Assembly: GCA_030040495.1 (NCBI GenBank)
Contig: JASHTP010000068.1
Coordinates: forward strand, 1-9,636
Reading direction: 5' to 3'
Length of the DNA stretch: 9,636 nucleotides
Source of the DNA: Alphaproteobacteria bacterium
GTDB taxonomy: Bacteria > Pseudomonadota > Alphaproteobacteria > ATCC43930 > CGMCC-115725
Shown here: piece by piece, positions 1 to 7,252 of the stretch
How the letters are laid out: each line of letters starts with the position of its first letter
Numbering within the stretch: the stretch's first letter is position 1
Made by a program: the position numbers and the translations under genes
The notes under the pieces: generated by a model
What the model saw: the letters and a program-made list of their open reading frames with translations, nothing else
Databases searched by the model: none
Told to the model about the DNA's origin: nothing

Positions 1-61
1 CCATAGATGTGGCAGCGGGCTGGGCGCCGGTTTACCGGGCACGCCTGCGCAAAAAACGATC

Positions 62-80
62 AAGCACGTTCGTAGCGCTT
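62..80 (+). promoter_or_regulatory. Possible NtrC-type enhancer dyad upstream of urtA
   Basis: The arms AAGCAC (62-67) and GCGCTT (75-80) form an inverted repeat around seven bases, with one mismatched pair (A66 against C76). The core is one base from GCAC-N7-GTGC, the general form of NtrC half-site pairs. Its centre lies about 104 bases upstream of the start point expected from the sigma-54 promoter candidate, a usual enhancer distance. A short dyad with one mismatch can arise by chance in GC-rich DNA, so the call rests mainly on position and on the nitrogen-related role of the genes downstream. Confidence 0.35.
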
Positions 81-148
81 GCCGGCGCGCCTCGCGGCGA
101 TTGCGTTCACGTCGACGAAACCGTTGAGTCGCAAGGCATCGGGGCTCT

Positions 149-164
149 TGGCCCGTTTCTTGCC
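149..164 (+). promoter_or_regulatory. Sigma-54 (-24/-12) promoter candidate for the urt-ure operon
   Basis: The sequence TGGCCCG-TTTC-TTGC matches the RpoN consensus TGGCACG-N4-TTGC except at one base of the -24 block. The essential GG (150-151) and GC (162-163) are separated by exactly 10 bases. Transcription would start near 175, giving a leader of about 45 bases before the urtA start at 220. Urea importers are commonly activated under nitrogen limitation through NtrC and RpoN in Proteobacteria, which fits this site. I see no convincing sigma-70 promoter in the same stretch. The promoter itself is inferred from sequence alone. Confidence 0.6.
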
Positions 165-219
165 ATCGCGCCTTCGGGGCATGACTTCCGTCCTGCCCAA
201 CTACGAATGGGGAGGCTCG

Positions 220-1512
220 ATGAGATTGCGGAACATTGCCAAAGCGCTTGTCCTGGCCGGCACCGTGCTGGGGACGGCGCCGTTCGCGCCCGCGCAGGCC
301 GACGACGTGATCAAGATAGGGGTGTTGCATTCGTTGTCCGGGACGATGGCGATCAGCGAGAGCACCCTGAAGGACACCGTGCTGATGATGGTGGACGACC
401 TCAATAAGCACGGAGGGCTGCTCGGCAAGAAGGTCGAGGCCGTGGTCGTCGACCCCGCATCGAACTGGCCGCTCTTCGCCGAAAAGGCGCGGGAGCTGCT
501 GGAGAAGGATAAGGTCGCGGTGGTGTTCGGCTGCTGGACCTCGGTGTCGCGCAAGTCGGTCCTGCCGGTGTTCGAGGAGCTGAACGGGTTGCTGTTCTAT
601 CCCGTCCAGTATGAAGGCGAAGAGAGCTCGAACAACGTCTTCTACACCGGCGCCGCGCCCAACCAGCAGGCGATCCCGGCGGTCGAGTATCTGATGAGCA
701 AGGAAGGCGGCGAGGCGAAGCGCTGGGTGCTCGAGGGCACCGACTACGTCTATCCGCGCACCACCAACAAGATCCTGCGCGCCTTCCTGCACAGCAAGGG
801 GGTCAGCGACGCCGACATCATGGAGAACTACACGCCCTTCGGCTTCTCCGACTGGCAGACCGAGGTGGCGGCGATCAAGAAGTTTGCCTCGGCCGGCAAG
901 AAGACCGCGGTGGTCTCGACCATCAATGGCGACGCCAACGTGCCTTTCTACAAAGAGCTCGCCAACCAGGGCGTCAAGGCGACCGACATCCCGGTGGTGG
1001 CGTTCTCGGTCGGCGAGCAGGAGCTCTCCGGCATCGACACGAAGAACCTGGTGGGCCATCTCGCCGCCTGGAACTACTTCGAATCGGTGAAGAACCCGAC
1101 CAACGCTGCCTTCATCAAGCAGTGGCACACCTTCATCAAGGACGACAAGCGGGTGACCAACGACCCGATGGAGGCGACCTATATCGGCTTCAAGATGTGG
1201 ACGCAGGCGGTGCTGCAGGCGGGCACCACCGACGTCGACGCGGTGCGGCAGGCGATGTACGGGCAGACGGTGAAGGCGCCGTCGGGCTTCACCGTGGTGA
1301 TGAACACCAACCACCATCTGTCGAAGCCGGTGATGATCGGCGAAATCCGTCCGGACGGCCAATTCGACGTCGTCTGGAAGACCAAGCGCACGATCAAGGC
1401 CGATGCCTGGAGCCCCTACCTCGCCGAGGACAAGGGCAAGGTTGCGGATTGGACCTTCCCCTGGGTTTGCGGGAATTGTACCGAGCCCAAGTACAAGGCC
1501 TACGCGAACTAG
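220..1512 (+). CDS. urtA: Urea ABC transporter, periplasmic urea-binding protein UrtA
   Basis: This is the solute-binding component of the high-affinity urea importer. It binds urea (or short amides) in the periplasm and delivers it to UrtBC. The 430-residue product begins with a signal peptide: basic MRLR, a hydrophobic core, and a likely cleavage after AQA (residue 27). The mature part is a type I periplasmic-binding fold of the Leu/Ile/Val-binding type, beginning IKIGVLHSLSG. Blocks typical of UrtA/FmdD are GCWTSVSRKSVLPVFEE (104-120), YPVQYEGEESS (127-137) and GTDYVYPRTTN (173-183). A cysteine pair (CGNC, 417-420) lies near the C terminus. The start at 220 is chosen because GGAGG (211-215) precedes it and the signal peptide begins there. 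An in-frame ATG at 181 would add a non-signal-like extension and sits only a few bases from the predicted transcript start. It is the first gene of the cluster. Confidence 0.95.
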   Translation: MRLRNIAKALVLAGTVLGTAPFAPAQADDVIKIGVLHSLSGTMAISESTLKDTVLMMVDDLNKHGGLLGKKVEAVVVDPASNWPLFAEKARELLEKDKVAVVFGCWTSVSRKSVLPVFEELNGLLFYPVQYEGEESSNNVFYTGAAPNQQAIPAVEYLMSKEGGEAKRWVLEGTDYVYPRTTNKILRAFLHSKGVSDADIMENYTPFGFSDWQTEVAAIKKFASAGKKTAVVSTINGDANVPFYKELANQGVKATDIPVVAFSVGEQELSGIDTKNLVGHLAAWNYFESVKNPTNAAFIKQWHTFIKDDKRVTNDPMEATYIGFKMWTQAVLQAGTTDVDAVRQAMYGQTVKAPSGFTVVMNTNHHLSKPVMIGEIRPDGQFDVVWKTKRTIKADAWSPYLAEDKGKVADWTFPWVCGNCTEPKYKAYAN

Positions 1513-1520
1513 GGTGAAGA

Positions 1521-1558
1521 CGGCCGGACGTGGCAACCCCGATCGCCGCGTCCGGCCG
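1521..1558 (+). promoter_or_regulatory. Strong intergenic hairpin between urtA and urtB
   Basis: CGGCCGGACGTGGC (1521-1534) pairs with GCCGCGTCCGGCCG (1545-1558) to give a 14-bp stem with one G-U pair and a 10-base loop. It begins 8 bases after the urtA stop. No T-run follows, so it is not a standard intrinsic terminator. Stable stem-loops after a binding-protein gene often protect the upstream mRNA from 3' exonucleases, or partly attenuate transcription, so that the binding protein exceeds the permease. That role is inferred here; the stem itself is directly visible. Confidence 0.65.
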
Positions 1559-1579
1559 ACCAATCTCGGGGGATTGGTC
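1558..1579 (+). promoter_or_regulatory. Second hairpin enclosing the urtB ribosome binding site
   Basis: GACCAATC (1558-1565) and GATTGGTC (1572-1579) are perfect inverted repeats around the loop TCGGGG. The best Shine-Dalgarno match for urtB, GGGGGA (1568-1573), spans the loop and the first two bases of the 3' arm. The stem ends three bases before the urtB ATG at 1583. Formation of this stem could lower or time urtB translation. It shares one base (1558) with the preceding larger hairpin, so the two can stack with the second shortened to 7 bp. Function is inferred. Confidence 0.5.
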
Positions 1580-1582
1580 CTG

Positions 1583-3202
1583 ATGATGCGTGTCATACGT
1601 TTCTTCCTGCTGGTGCTGCTGGCGCTGGCGCCGCTCTGCGGCGCGGCGCACGCCGCCGACGATTTCCAGACGCTCCTCGCCCAGCTCGCATCCGACGATT
1701 TCGACGCCAAGGCGGCGGCGATCCGCGCGCTTGGCGCGCTCGGCGATCCCCGCGCGGTGCGCGTGCTCGAGGCGCTGTCGAGCGACGGGCTCTACACCAC
1801 CAGCGACCACAAGGTGGTCATTGCCGTCGAGAGCGGCGACGGCTACGCGCTCACCGACCCGATCGACGGCAAGTCGCTCGGCACCGTCACCAGTGACGCC
1901 GTCGACCAGGTGATGGTCAACAACTCGCTGCGCAGCGACGTCGAATCCGCCTTGGCCGGCCTCATGCTGTTCAGCCCGCGGCGCGAGGACCGCCAGCGCG
2001 CGGCGAACGACGCGCTGAAGCACCCGGCGCCGGGCCGCATTCCCGGCCTCAAAAAGGCGCTGGCGGCCGAGCAGGACGACGAGGTGCGCGGCACGCTGCG
2101 CAAGGCGCTGGCCGCGGCGCAGCTCTCCAGCACCGACAAGAGCGAACAGCTCGCCGCCATCGCCACGCTCTCCGATTCGACCAGCCCCGAGATCTACAAT
2201 CTGCTCGCCGAGCGCCGCAACGCCAGCAACCTCGATCCCGCCGTGGAGAAGGCGCTCGACGCCGAGCTTCACGCCATCGCCCAGCGCATCCGCATCATCG
2301 GCTTCGCCGCCACCCTGTTCGAGGGACTGAGCCTCGGCAGCATCCTGCTGCTGGCGGCGATCGGGCTTGCCATCACCTTCGGCGTGATGGGGGTCATCAA
2401 CATGGCGCATGGCGAGATGATCATGCTCGGCGCCTATGCCACCTACGTGGTGCAGCAATTGTTCGGCGCCTTCCTGCCGCCGCAATGGCTCGACGCCTAT
2501 CTCGTCGCCGCCGTGCCGGTGGCCTTCGTCGTCACCGCCCTGGTCGGCGTCGCGCTCGAGCGCGGCATCATCCGCTTCCTCTACGGCCGCCCGCTCGAGA
2601 CCCTGCTCGCCACCTGGGGGGTGAGCCTCGTCCTGCAACAGCTCGTGCGCACCATCTTCGGCGCGCCCAACAAGGAGGTGGGGAACCCGGCCTGGATGAC
2701 CGGCGGCATCAGCCTGCCCGGCGGCGTGTTCCTCACCTGGAACCGCCTCGTCATCATGGCCTTCTGCTTCGTCGTCCTGGGGCTGCTGGCGCTGGTGCTG
2801 CGGCGGACCCGGTTCGGCCTCCACATGCGTGCGGTGACGCAGAACCGCGACATGGCGGCGGCGATGGGCATTCCCACCGCGCGGGTCGACGCGCTCACCT
2901 TCGGGCTCGGCTCCGGCATCGCCGGCATCGCCGGCGTGGCGCTGTCGCAGATCGGCAATGTCAGCCCCAATCTCGGCGGCATCTACATCGTCGACAGCTT
3001 CATGGTGGTGGTGTTCGGCGGCGTCGGCAGCCTGCTCGGCACGCTCGCCGGCGCCATGACCCTGGGCATCGTCAACAAGCTGCTCGAACCCGTCGCCGGC
3101 GCCGTGCTCGGCAAGGTGGTGGTGCTGGTGGCGATCATCCTGTTCATCCAGAAGCGCCCGCGCGGCCTCTTCGCGCTGAAGGGCCGAGTGGCGGAGAGCT
3201 GA
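1583..3202 (+). CDS. urtB: Urea ABC transporter permease UrtB with periplasmic HEAT-like domain
   Basis: This is one of the two membrane subunits forming the urea channel (LivH-type branched-chain permease family). The 539-residue product starts with a signal sequence (MMRVIRFFLL and a hydrophobic run) with probable cleavage after AHA (residue 24). Residues about 25-235 form a soluble, alanine-rich helical region. It has a clear HEAT-like unit at 38-65 (DAKAAAIRALGALGDPRAVR) and a second helical-repeat stretch at about 135-208. The permease follows from about 236, with the family block GVMGVINMAHGE at 267-278, several membrane helices and a terminal IQKRPRGLF motif. The core permease alone is near 300 residues; a long N-terminal extension is seen in many proteobacterial UrtB proteins. 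ATG 1583 is preferred because of the signal peptide and the upstream GGGGGA; ATG 1586 is the adjacent alternative. The stop lies 3 bases before urtC. Confidence 0.93.
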   Translation: MMRVIRFFLLVLLALAPLCGAAHAADDFQTLLAQLASDDFDAKAAAIRALGALGDPRAVRVLEALSSDGLYTTSDHKVVIAVESGDGYALTDPIDGKSLGTVTSDAVDQVMVNNSLRSDVESALAGLMLFSPRREDRQRAANDALKHPAPGRIPGLKKALAAEQDDEVRGTLRKALAAAQLSSTDKSEQLAAIATLSDSTSPEIYNLLAERRNASNLDPAVEKALDAELHAIAQRIRIIGFAATLFEGLSLGSILLLAAIGLAITFGVMGVINMAHGEMIMLGAYATYVVQQLFGAFLPPQWLDAYLVAAVPVAFVVTALVGVALERGIIRFLYGRPLETLLATWGVSLVLQQLVRTIFGAPNKEVGNPAWMTGGISLPGGVFLTWNRLVIMAFCFVVLGLLALVLRRTRFGLHMRAVTQNRDMAAAMGIPTARVDALTFGLGSGIAGIAGVALSQIGNVSPNLGGIYIVDSFMVVVFGGVGSLLGTLAGAMTLGIVNKLLEPVAGAVLGKVVVLVAIILFIQKRPRGLFALKGRVAES

Positions 3203-3205
3203 GCG

Positions 3206-4336
3206 ATGCCCCGCACGCCGAGCCTGCTGGCGCCGCGCGGCTGGACATGGCTGCTTGCCGTCGGCGCGGCGCTGACCGTCGCCGTGCCGGTGCTGAACGC
3301 GCTGCCAAGCGGTTCGGCGCTGCACCTTCCCGACTATCTCGTGCCGCTGTTCGGCAAATACGCCTGCTACGCGCTGCTGGCCTTGGCGCTCGATCTGATC
3401 TGGGGCTATGCCGGCATCCTGAGCCTCGGCCACGGCGCGTTCTTCGCGCTCGGCGGCTACGCCATGGGCATGTACCTGATGCGCGAGATCGGCGCGCGCG
3501 GCGTCTACCGCAACCCGCTGCTGCCGGACTTCATGGTGTTCCTCAATTGGAAGGCGCTGCCCTGGTACTGGTGGGGCTTCGACCATTTCGCCTTCGCCGC
3601 GCTCATGGTCGTGCTGGTGCCGGGGCTGCTCGCGCTGGTGTTCGGCTGGTTCGCCTTCCGCTCGCGGGTCACCGGCGTCTATCTCTCGATCATCACCCAG
3701 GCGATGACCTACGCGCTCTGGCTCGCCTTCTTCCGCAACGACATGGGCTTCGGCGGCAACAACGGCCTCACCGACTTCAAGGACCTGCTCGGCTTCGACC
3801 TGCACGCGGCGTCGACGCGGCGCGGCCTCTACGTCGCCTCGATGGTGACGCTGGGGCTGGGCTATCTCGCCTGCCGCCTGATCACCGGCTCGAAGCTCGG
3901 CCGGCTGCTGCTGGCGCTGCGCGACGCCGAGAGCCGAGTGCGCTTCCTGGGATATTCCGTCGACCACGCCAAGCTCTTCGCCTTCACCGTCTCCGCCATC
4001 ATCGCCGGCATCGCCGGCGCGCTTTACGTGCCGCAGGTCGGCATCATCAATCCCAGCGAGTTCTCGCCCGGCAATTCCATCGAGATCGCCATCTGGGTCG
4101 CGGTCGGCGGCCGCGGCACGCTGCTCGGCCCGATCCTCGGCGCCGTCCTTGTCAATTTCGCCAAGACCTGGCTCACCGGCTCGATCCCCGAGGCCTGGCT
4201 CTTCGTGCTCGGCGGGCTCTTCATCTTCGTCACCCTGGCGCTGCCCAAGGGCGTTCTCGGCCTGCCTTCCATGCTCGGCACCGTGCTGCGGCGCCGGCCG
4301 GCGGCGCCGCTCGCCGGCGAGGAGCGGGCGCCATGA
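3206..4336 (+). CDS. urtC: Urea ABC transporter permease UrtC
   Basis: This is the second membrane subunit of the urea importer (LivM-type), pairing with UrtB in the inner membrane. The 376-residue product is rich in hydrophobic helices. Family features include IWGYAGILSLGHGAFF (65-80), GVYLSIITQAMTYAL (157-171) and GFGGNNGLTDF (181-191). A tryptophan-rich insert at about 101-127 (YRNPLLPDF, then WYWWGF) is typical of UrtC compared with plain LivM. The C-terminal half contains a second permease block, ending in the ALPKGVLGL segment. A GGAG at 3193-3196 precedes the start. The stop codon overlaps the urtD start as ATGA, indicating translational coupling to the ATPase gene. Confidence 0.94.
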   Translation: MPRTPSLLAPRGWTWLLAVGAALTVAVPVLNALPSGSALHLPDYLVPLFGKYACYALLALALDLIWGYAGILSLGHGAFFALGGYAMGMYLMREIGARGVYRNPLLPDFMVFLNWKALPWYWWGFDHFAFAALMVVLVPGLLALVFGWFAFRSRVTGVYLSIITQAMTYALWLAFFRNDMGFGGNNGLTDFKDLLGFDLHAASTRRGLYVASMVTLGLGYLACRLITGSKLGRLLLALRDAESRVRFLGYSVDHAKLFAFTVSAIIAGIAGALYVPQVGIINPSEFSPGNSIEIAIWVAVGGRGTLLGPILGAVLVNFAKTWLTGSIPEAWLFVLGGLFIFVTLALPKGVLGLPSMLGTVLRRRPAAPLAGEERAP

Positions 4337-5085
4337 CCGATACCGCGCAGACGCCGCTGCTCTATCTCGACGGCGTCAGCGTCAGCTTCGACGGCTTCAA
4401 GGCGCTCAACGACCTGTCGCTGCTGGTCGATCGCGGCGAGATCCGCTCGGTGATCGGCCCCAACGGCGCCGGCAAGACGACGATGATGGACGTCATCACC
4501 GGCAAGACGCGGCCCGATACCGGCACCGTGCTGTTCGACGGCAGCCACGATCTGACGCGGCTCGACGAGGCGTCGATCGCCAATCTCGGCATCGGCCGCA
4601 AGTTCCAGAAGCCGACCGTCTTCGAGAATCTCACCGTCTTCCAGAATCTGGAGCTGGCGCGGAAGTCGCCGCGCGGCATCCTGCGCACGCTCGGTGCGCG
4701 GCTCGCCGGCGCCGAGCGCGACGGGATCGAGGACATGATCCGCCGGATCGGCCTCGCCGGCCGCGAGCGCACCATCGCCGGGGCGCTCAGCCACGGCCAG
4801 AAGCAGTGGCTCGAGATCGGCATGCTGCTGATCCAGGACCAGCGCCTGCTGCTGCTCGACGAGCCCGTCGCCGGCATGACCGACCGCGAGACCGAGGCGA
4901 CGGCGGCGCTGGTGCTGTCGCTCAAGGGCTCGCATACGGTGGTCGTCGTCGAGCACGACATGGAGTTCGTGCGCAGCCTTGCCACCCGCGTCACCGTGCT
5001 GCACGAAGGTGCGGTCCTCGCCGACGGCTCGATCGACCATGTGCAGAGCCAGCCGGCGGTCATCGACGTGTATCTGGGACGCTGA
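4333..5085 (+). CDS. urtD: Urea ABC transporter ATP-binding protein UrtD
   Basis: This is one of two cytoplasmic ATPases powering urea import (LivG-like). In the 250-residue product the Walker A is GPNGAGKTT (42-50), the Q-loop glutamine is Q92, the signature is LSHGQ (152-156), the Walker B is LLLLDEP (172-178) with catalytic E177, and the switch histidine is H208 in VVVEHDMEF. The block GRKFQKPTVFENLTVFQNLE (88-107) is characteristic of UrtD. All catalytic elements are intact. The start overlaps the urtC stop by 4 bases, and GAGGAG at 4319-4324 serves as ribosome binding site. The reading frame stays open far upstream of 4333, but that part lies over urtC and shows no family similarity. Confidence 0.95.
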   Translation: MTDTAQTPLLYLDGVSVSFDGFKALNDLSLLVDRGEIRSVIGPNGAGKTTMMDVITGKTRPDTGTVLFDGSHDLTRLDEASIANLGIGRKFQKPTVFENLTVFQNLELARKSPRGILRTLGARLAGAERDGIEDMIRRIGLAGRERTIAGALSHGQKQWLEIGMLLIQDQRLLLLDEPVAGMTDRETEATAALVLSLKGSHTVVVVEHDMEFVRSLATRVTVLHEGAVLADGSIDHVQSQPAVIDVYLGR

Positions 5086-5087
5086 CC

Positions 5088-5783
5088 GTGCTCGCCGCGG
5101 AGAATGTCGAGCTCTACTACGGCGCGAGCCACATCCTGCGCCATGTCAGCGTGGTGGCGGAGAAAGGCGCCGTCACCTGCGTGCTCGGGCGCAACGGCGT
5201 CGGCAAGACCAGTCTGATGCGCGCGGTGATGGGGCTGCAGCCGATCCGCGGTGGGCGCATCCTGTGGGAGGGCGAGGACATCACGCGGCTCAGGCCGCAC
5301 GAGCGGGCGCGCCGCGGCCTGGCGCTGGTGCCGCAGGGGCGCGAGATCTTCCCGCGGCTCACCGTCGAGGAGAATCTCGAGACCGGCCTCGCCCCGCTGC
5401 CGCGGCGGGAGCGGCGCATCTCCGACGACATCTTCACGCTGTTCCCGGTGCTGCGCGACATGAGGCGCCGGCGCGGCGGCGACCTTTCGGGCGGGCAGCA
5501 GCAGCAGCTCGCCATCGCCCGCGCCCTCGTCACCAGGCCGCGGCTGCTCATCCTCGACGAGCCGACCGAGGGCATCCAGCCCTCGATCATCAAGGAGATC
5601 GAGCGCGTCATCCGCGCGCTCGCCGCGCGCGGCGACATGGCCATCCTGCTGGTCGAGCAGTATTTCGAGTTCGCCCGCGCGCTCGCCCAACGCTATGTCG
5701 TCATGGAGCGCGGAGAGGTGGTATTGTCGGGCGACTCCGACCACATGGTGGAGAGCGATGTCCGCCGCTACCTCACGGTATGA
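5088..5783 (+). CDS. urtE: Urea ABC transporter ATP-binding protein UrtE
   Basis: This is the second ATPase of the importer (LivF-like), expected to form a heterodimer with UrtD. The product has 231 residues from a GTG start two bases after the urtD stop. It contains Walker A GRNGVGKTS (34-42), Q-loop Q83, signature LSGGQ (133-137), Walker B LLILDEP (153-159) with E158, and EGIQPSIIKEIERVI (161-175), a strong UrtE hallmark. The switch position is glutamine (VEQYF, Q191), as is usual in LivF/UrtE proteins. GTG 5088 is chosen because VLAAENVELYYG is the natural domain start and no in-frame ATG lies nearby; GGGA at 5076-5079 is a modest ribosome binding site. The 3' end overlaps the proposed ureD start. 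Confidence 0.93.
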   Translation: MLAAENVELYYGASHILRHVSVVAEKGAVTCVLGRNGVGKTSLMRAVMGLQPIRGGRILWEGEDITRLRPHERARRGLALVPQGREIFPRLTVEENLETGLAPLPRRERRISDDIFTLFPVLRDMRRRRGGDLSGGQQQQLAIARALVTRPRLLILDEPTEGIQPSIIKEIERVIRALAARGDMAILLVEQYFEFARALAQRYVVMERGEVVLSGDSDHMVESDVRRYLTV

Positions 5784-6618
5784 GGTGCCCACGCCGAGAG
5801 CTGATCCGAACCCGCGCTTCGAGCGCGGCGACGGCGCGGCCGACATCGTCTTCGGCCGCGACGGCCTCGCGACGCTCTATCAGCGCGCCCCCTGCCGCGT
5901 CCTCTTTCCCGAGCCCGAGCCCGGCGATCTGCCGATTGCGGCGCTGCTCACCACCTCGGGCGGGCTCGCCGGCGGCGACCGGCTCCGCCTCTCTTTCCGC
6001 GTCGAGGCCGGAGCGAGGGCGCTCGCCACCACCGCCGCCGCCGAGAAGATCTACCGCTCGCTCGGCCCCGCCGCCGAGATCGCGGTGGCGCTCGCGGCGG
6101 AGGCGGGCGGCTGGCTCGAGTTCCTGCCGCAGGAGACCATCCTCTTCGACCGCGCCCGGCTCGTCCGCCGCGTCGAGGCCGAGCTCGCGCCGGGCGCGCG
6201 GCTGATCGCCGCCGAGACGCTGGTGTTCGGCCGCGCGGCGCGCGGCGAGCGCTTCGCCCGGGGGCTGCTGCATGAGGCCTGGCGCGTGCGCGTCGCCGGC
6301 CGCCTGGTCTGGGCCGACGCGCTCCGCCTCGACGGCGATGTCGGCGCGATGCTCGCTTCGCCGACGGGATTCGGCGGTGCTGCCGCGCTCGCCACCGCGC
6401 TCTATGTCGGCGCGGACGCCGCTTCGCACCTGCCGCTGGCGCGCGCGCTCGCCGAAGCGGGCGACGGCGCCGCGACGCTGGTGAACGGCGTGCTGCTGGC
6501 GCGCTTCCTGGGCGCGCGTGCCGATGCGGTGCGGCTCGCTCTCGCGCAGTATCTCCGGCAGCTGCGGCATGCGGCCGGCGGGCTGCCCGCGGCGCTGCCG
6601 CGGCTCTGGCACGGTTGA
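5758..6618 (+). CDS. ureD: Urease accessory protein UreD
   Basis: UreD (UreH in some species) binds the urease apoenzyme and, with UreF and UreG, forms the activation complex that delivers nickel to the active site in the cytoplasm. From ATG 5758 the protein has 286 residues, close to the family length. Recognisable blocks are [10 protein letters not shown] (65-74), [10 protein letters not shown] (91-100), [16 protein letters not shown] (119-134) and [10 protein letters not shown] (155-164). The start is uncertain. ATG 5758 overlaps urtE by 26 bases and has GGTGGAG (5747-5753) upstream. GTG 5785, one base past the urtE stop, would give 277 residues and lose no conserved part. Either way, urease genes follow the importer genes with no room for a terminator. 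Confidence 0.9.
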   Translation: MSAATSRYEVPTPRADPNPRFERGDGAADIVFGRDGLATLYQRAPCRVLFPEPEPGDLPIAALLTTSGGLAGGDRLRLSFRVEAGARALATTAAAEKIYRSLGPAAEIAVALAAEAGGWLEFLPQETILFDRARLVRRVEAELAPGARLIAAETLVFGRAARGERFARGLLHEAWRVRVAGRLVWADALRLDGDVGAMLASPTGFGGAAALATALYVGADAASHLPLARALAEAGDGAATLVNGVLLARFLGARADAVRLALAQYLRQLRHAAGGLPAALPRLWHG

Positions 6619-6628
6619 GGGGGAAGGC

Positions 6629-6931
6629 ATGAACCTGACGCCACGCGAAAAGGACAAGCTGCTCGTCGCCATGGCGGCGATCGTGGCGCGCAAGCGGCTC
6701 GACCGCGGCGTCAAGCTCAACCATCCCGAAGCGGTGGCGCTCATCACCGATTATGTCGTCGAGGGCGCGCGCGACGGCAGGTCGGTGGCGGACCTGATGC
6801 GCGACGGCGCCGGGGTGCTGAAGCGCGCGCAGGTGATGGAGGGAGTTGCCGAGATGATCCACGAGATCCAGGTCGAGGCGACTTTTCCCGACGGCACCAA
6901 GCTCGCCACCGTCCACCAGCCGATCCGGTGA
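6629..6931 (+). CDS. ureA: Urease gamma subunit UreA
   Basis: This is the small structural subunit of the nickel urease, which hydrolyses urea to ammonia and carbamate (the latter decaying to ammonia and bicarbonate). The 100-residue product matches the usual bacterial UreA length. It shows the family blocks [12 protein letters not shown] (1-12), [13 protein letters not shown] (27-39), [11 protein letters not shown] (82-92) and the C-terminal VHQPI (95-99). A strong purine-rich ribosome binding site (GAGGGGGAAGG, 6617-6627) lies just upstream, consistent with high synthesis of a structural subunit. It is separate from UreB rather than fused as in Helicobacter. It starts 10 bases after ureD and ends 7 bases before ureB. 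Confidence 0.97.
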   Translation: MNLTPREKDKLLVAMAAIVARKRLDRGVKLNHPEAVALITDYVVEGARDGRSVADLMRDGAGVLKRAQVMEGVAEMIHEIQVEATFPDGTKLATVHQPIR

Positions 6932-6938
6932 GGGCGCC

Positions 6939-7252
6939 ATGATCCCCGGGGAAATCCTCACGGCGGGCGGCGAGATCGAGCTCAATGCCGGCCGGCCGGC
7001 CATCGAGCTCGAGGTCGCCAACCGCGGCGACCGGCCGATCCAGGTCGGCTCGCACTATCATTTCTTCGAGACCAACGCGGCGCTCGATTTCGACCGCGCC
7101 AAGGCGCGGGGCTGCCGTCTCGACATTCCCGCCGGCACCGCGGTGCGCTTCGAGCCGGGCCAGACGCGCCGCGTGCGGCTCATTGCCTATGCCGGGGCGC
7201 GCATCGTCCACGGCTTCAACAACAAGGTGAGCGGCCCGCTCGGAGGCGCGCC

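Noticed and set aside
27..38. Palindrome CCGGT-TT-ACCGG at the left edge
   Set aside because: It has only five base pairs per arm and no linked motif or gene; it could be an operator or chance in GC-rich DNA.
59..70. IHF-like site (ATCAA then TT) between enhancer and promoter
   Set aside because: The spacing to the TT is off by one and the first consensus position is G; the match is too weak and overlaps the dyad.
181..219. Upstream in-frame ATG (181) as the urtA start
   Set aside because: It would place 13 non-hydrophobic residues ahead of a good signal peptide, and it lies about 6 bases from the predicted transcript start, leaving no room for a ribosome binding site.
1521..1579. Intrinsic transcription terminator after urtA
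   Set aside because: The stem is strong but no T-run follows it, and urtB-E must be expressed for the importer to work. An attenuating or mRNA-stabilising role fits better.
1394..3967. Very long (857-codon) open frame on the minus strand across urtB and urtC
   Set aside because: Its product is a low-complexity run of R, A, E, Q, H and D typical of antisense frames in GC-rich genes. The opposite strand encodes recognisable UrtB and UrtC with signal peptide and membrane helices.
2485..4332. Long upstream extension of the urtD reading frame, suggesting a large fusion protein
   Set aside because: The extension is arginine/alanine-rich low-complexity sequence overlapping urtB and urtC in another frame. 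UrtD similarity begins only after ATG 4333, which overlaps the urtC stop as ATGA.
5658..5666. Missing switch histidine in UrtE (glutamine at residue 191)
   Set aside because: Glutamine at this position (VEQ) is the usual state in LivF/UrtE ATPases, so it is not a defect.
4979..6205. 408-codon plus-strand frame spanning urtD, urtE and ureD
   Set aside because: It is off-frame to three recognisable proteins and its translation is R/A/P-rich without domains.
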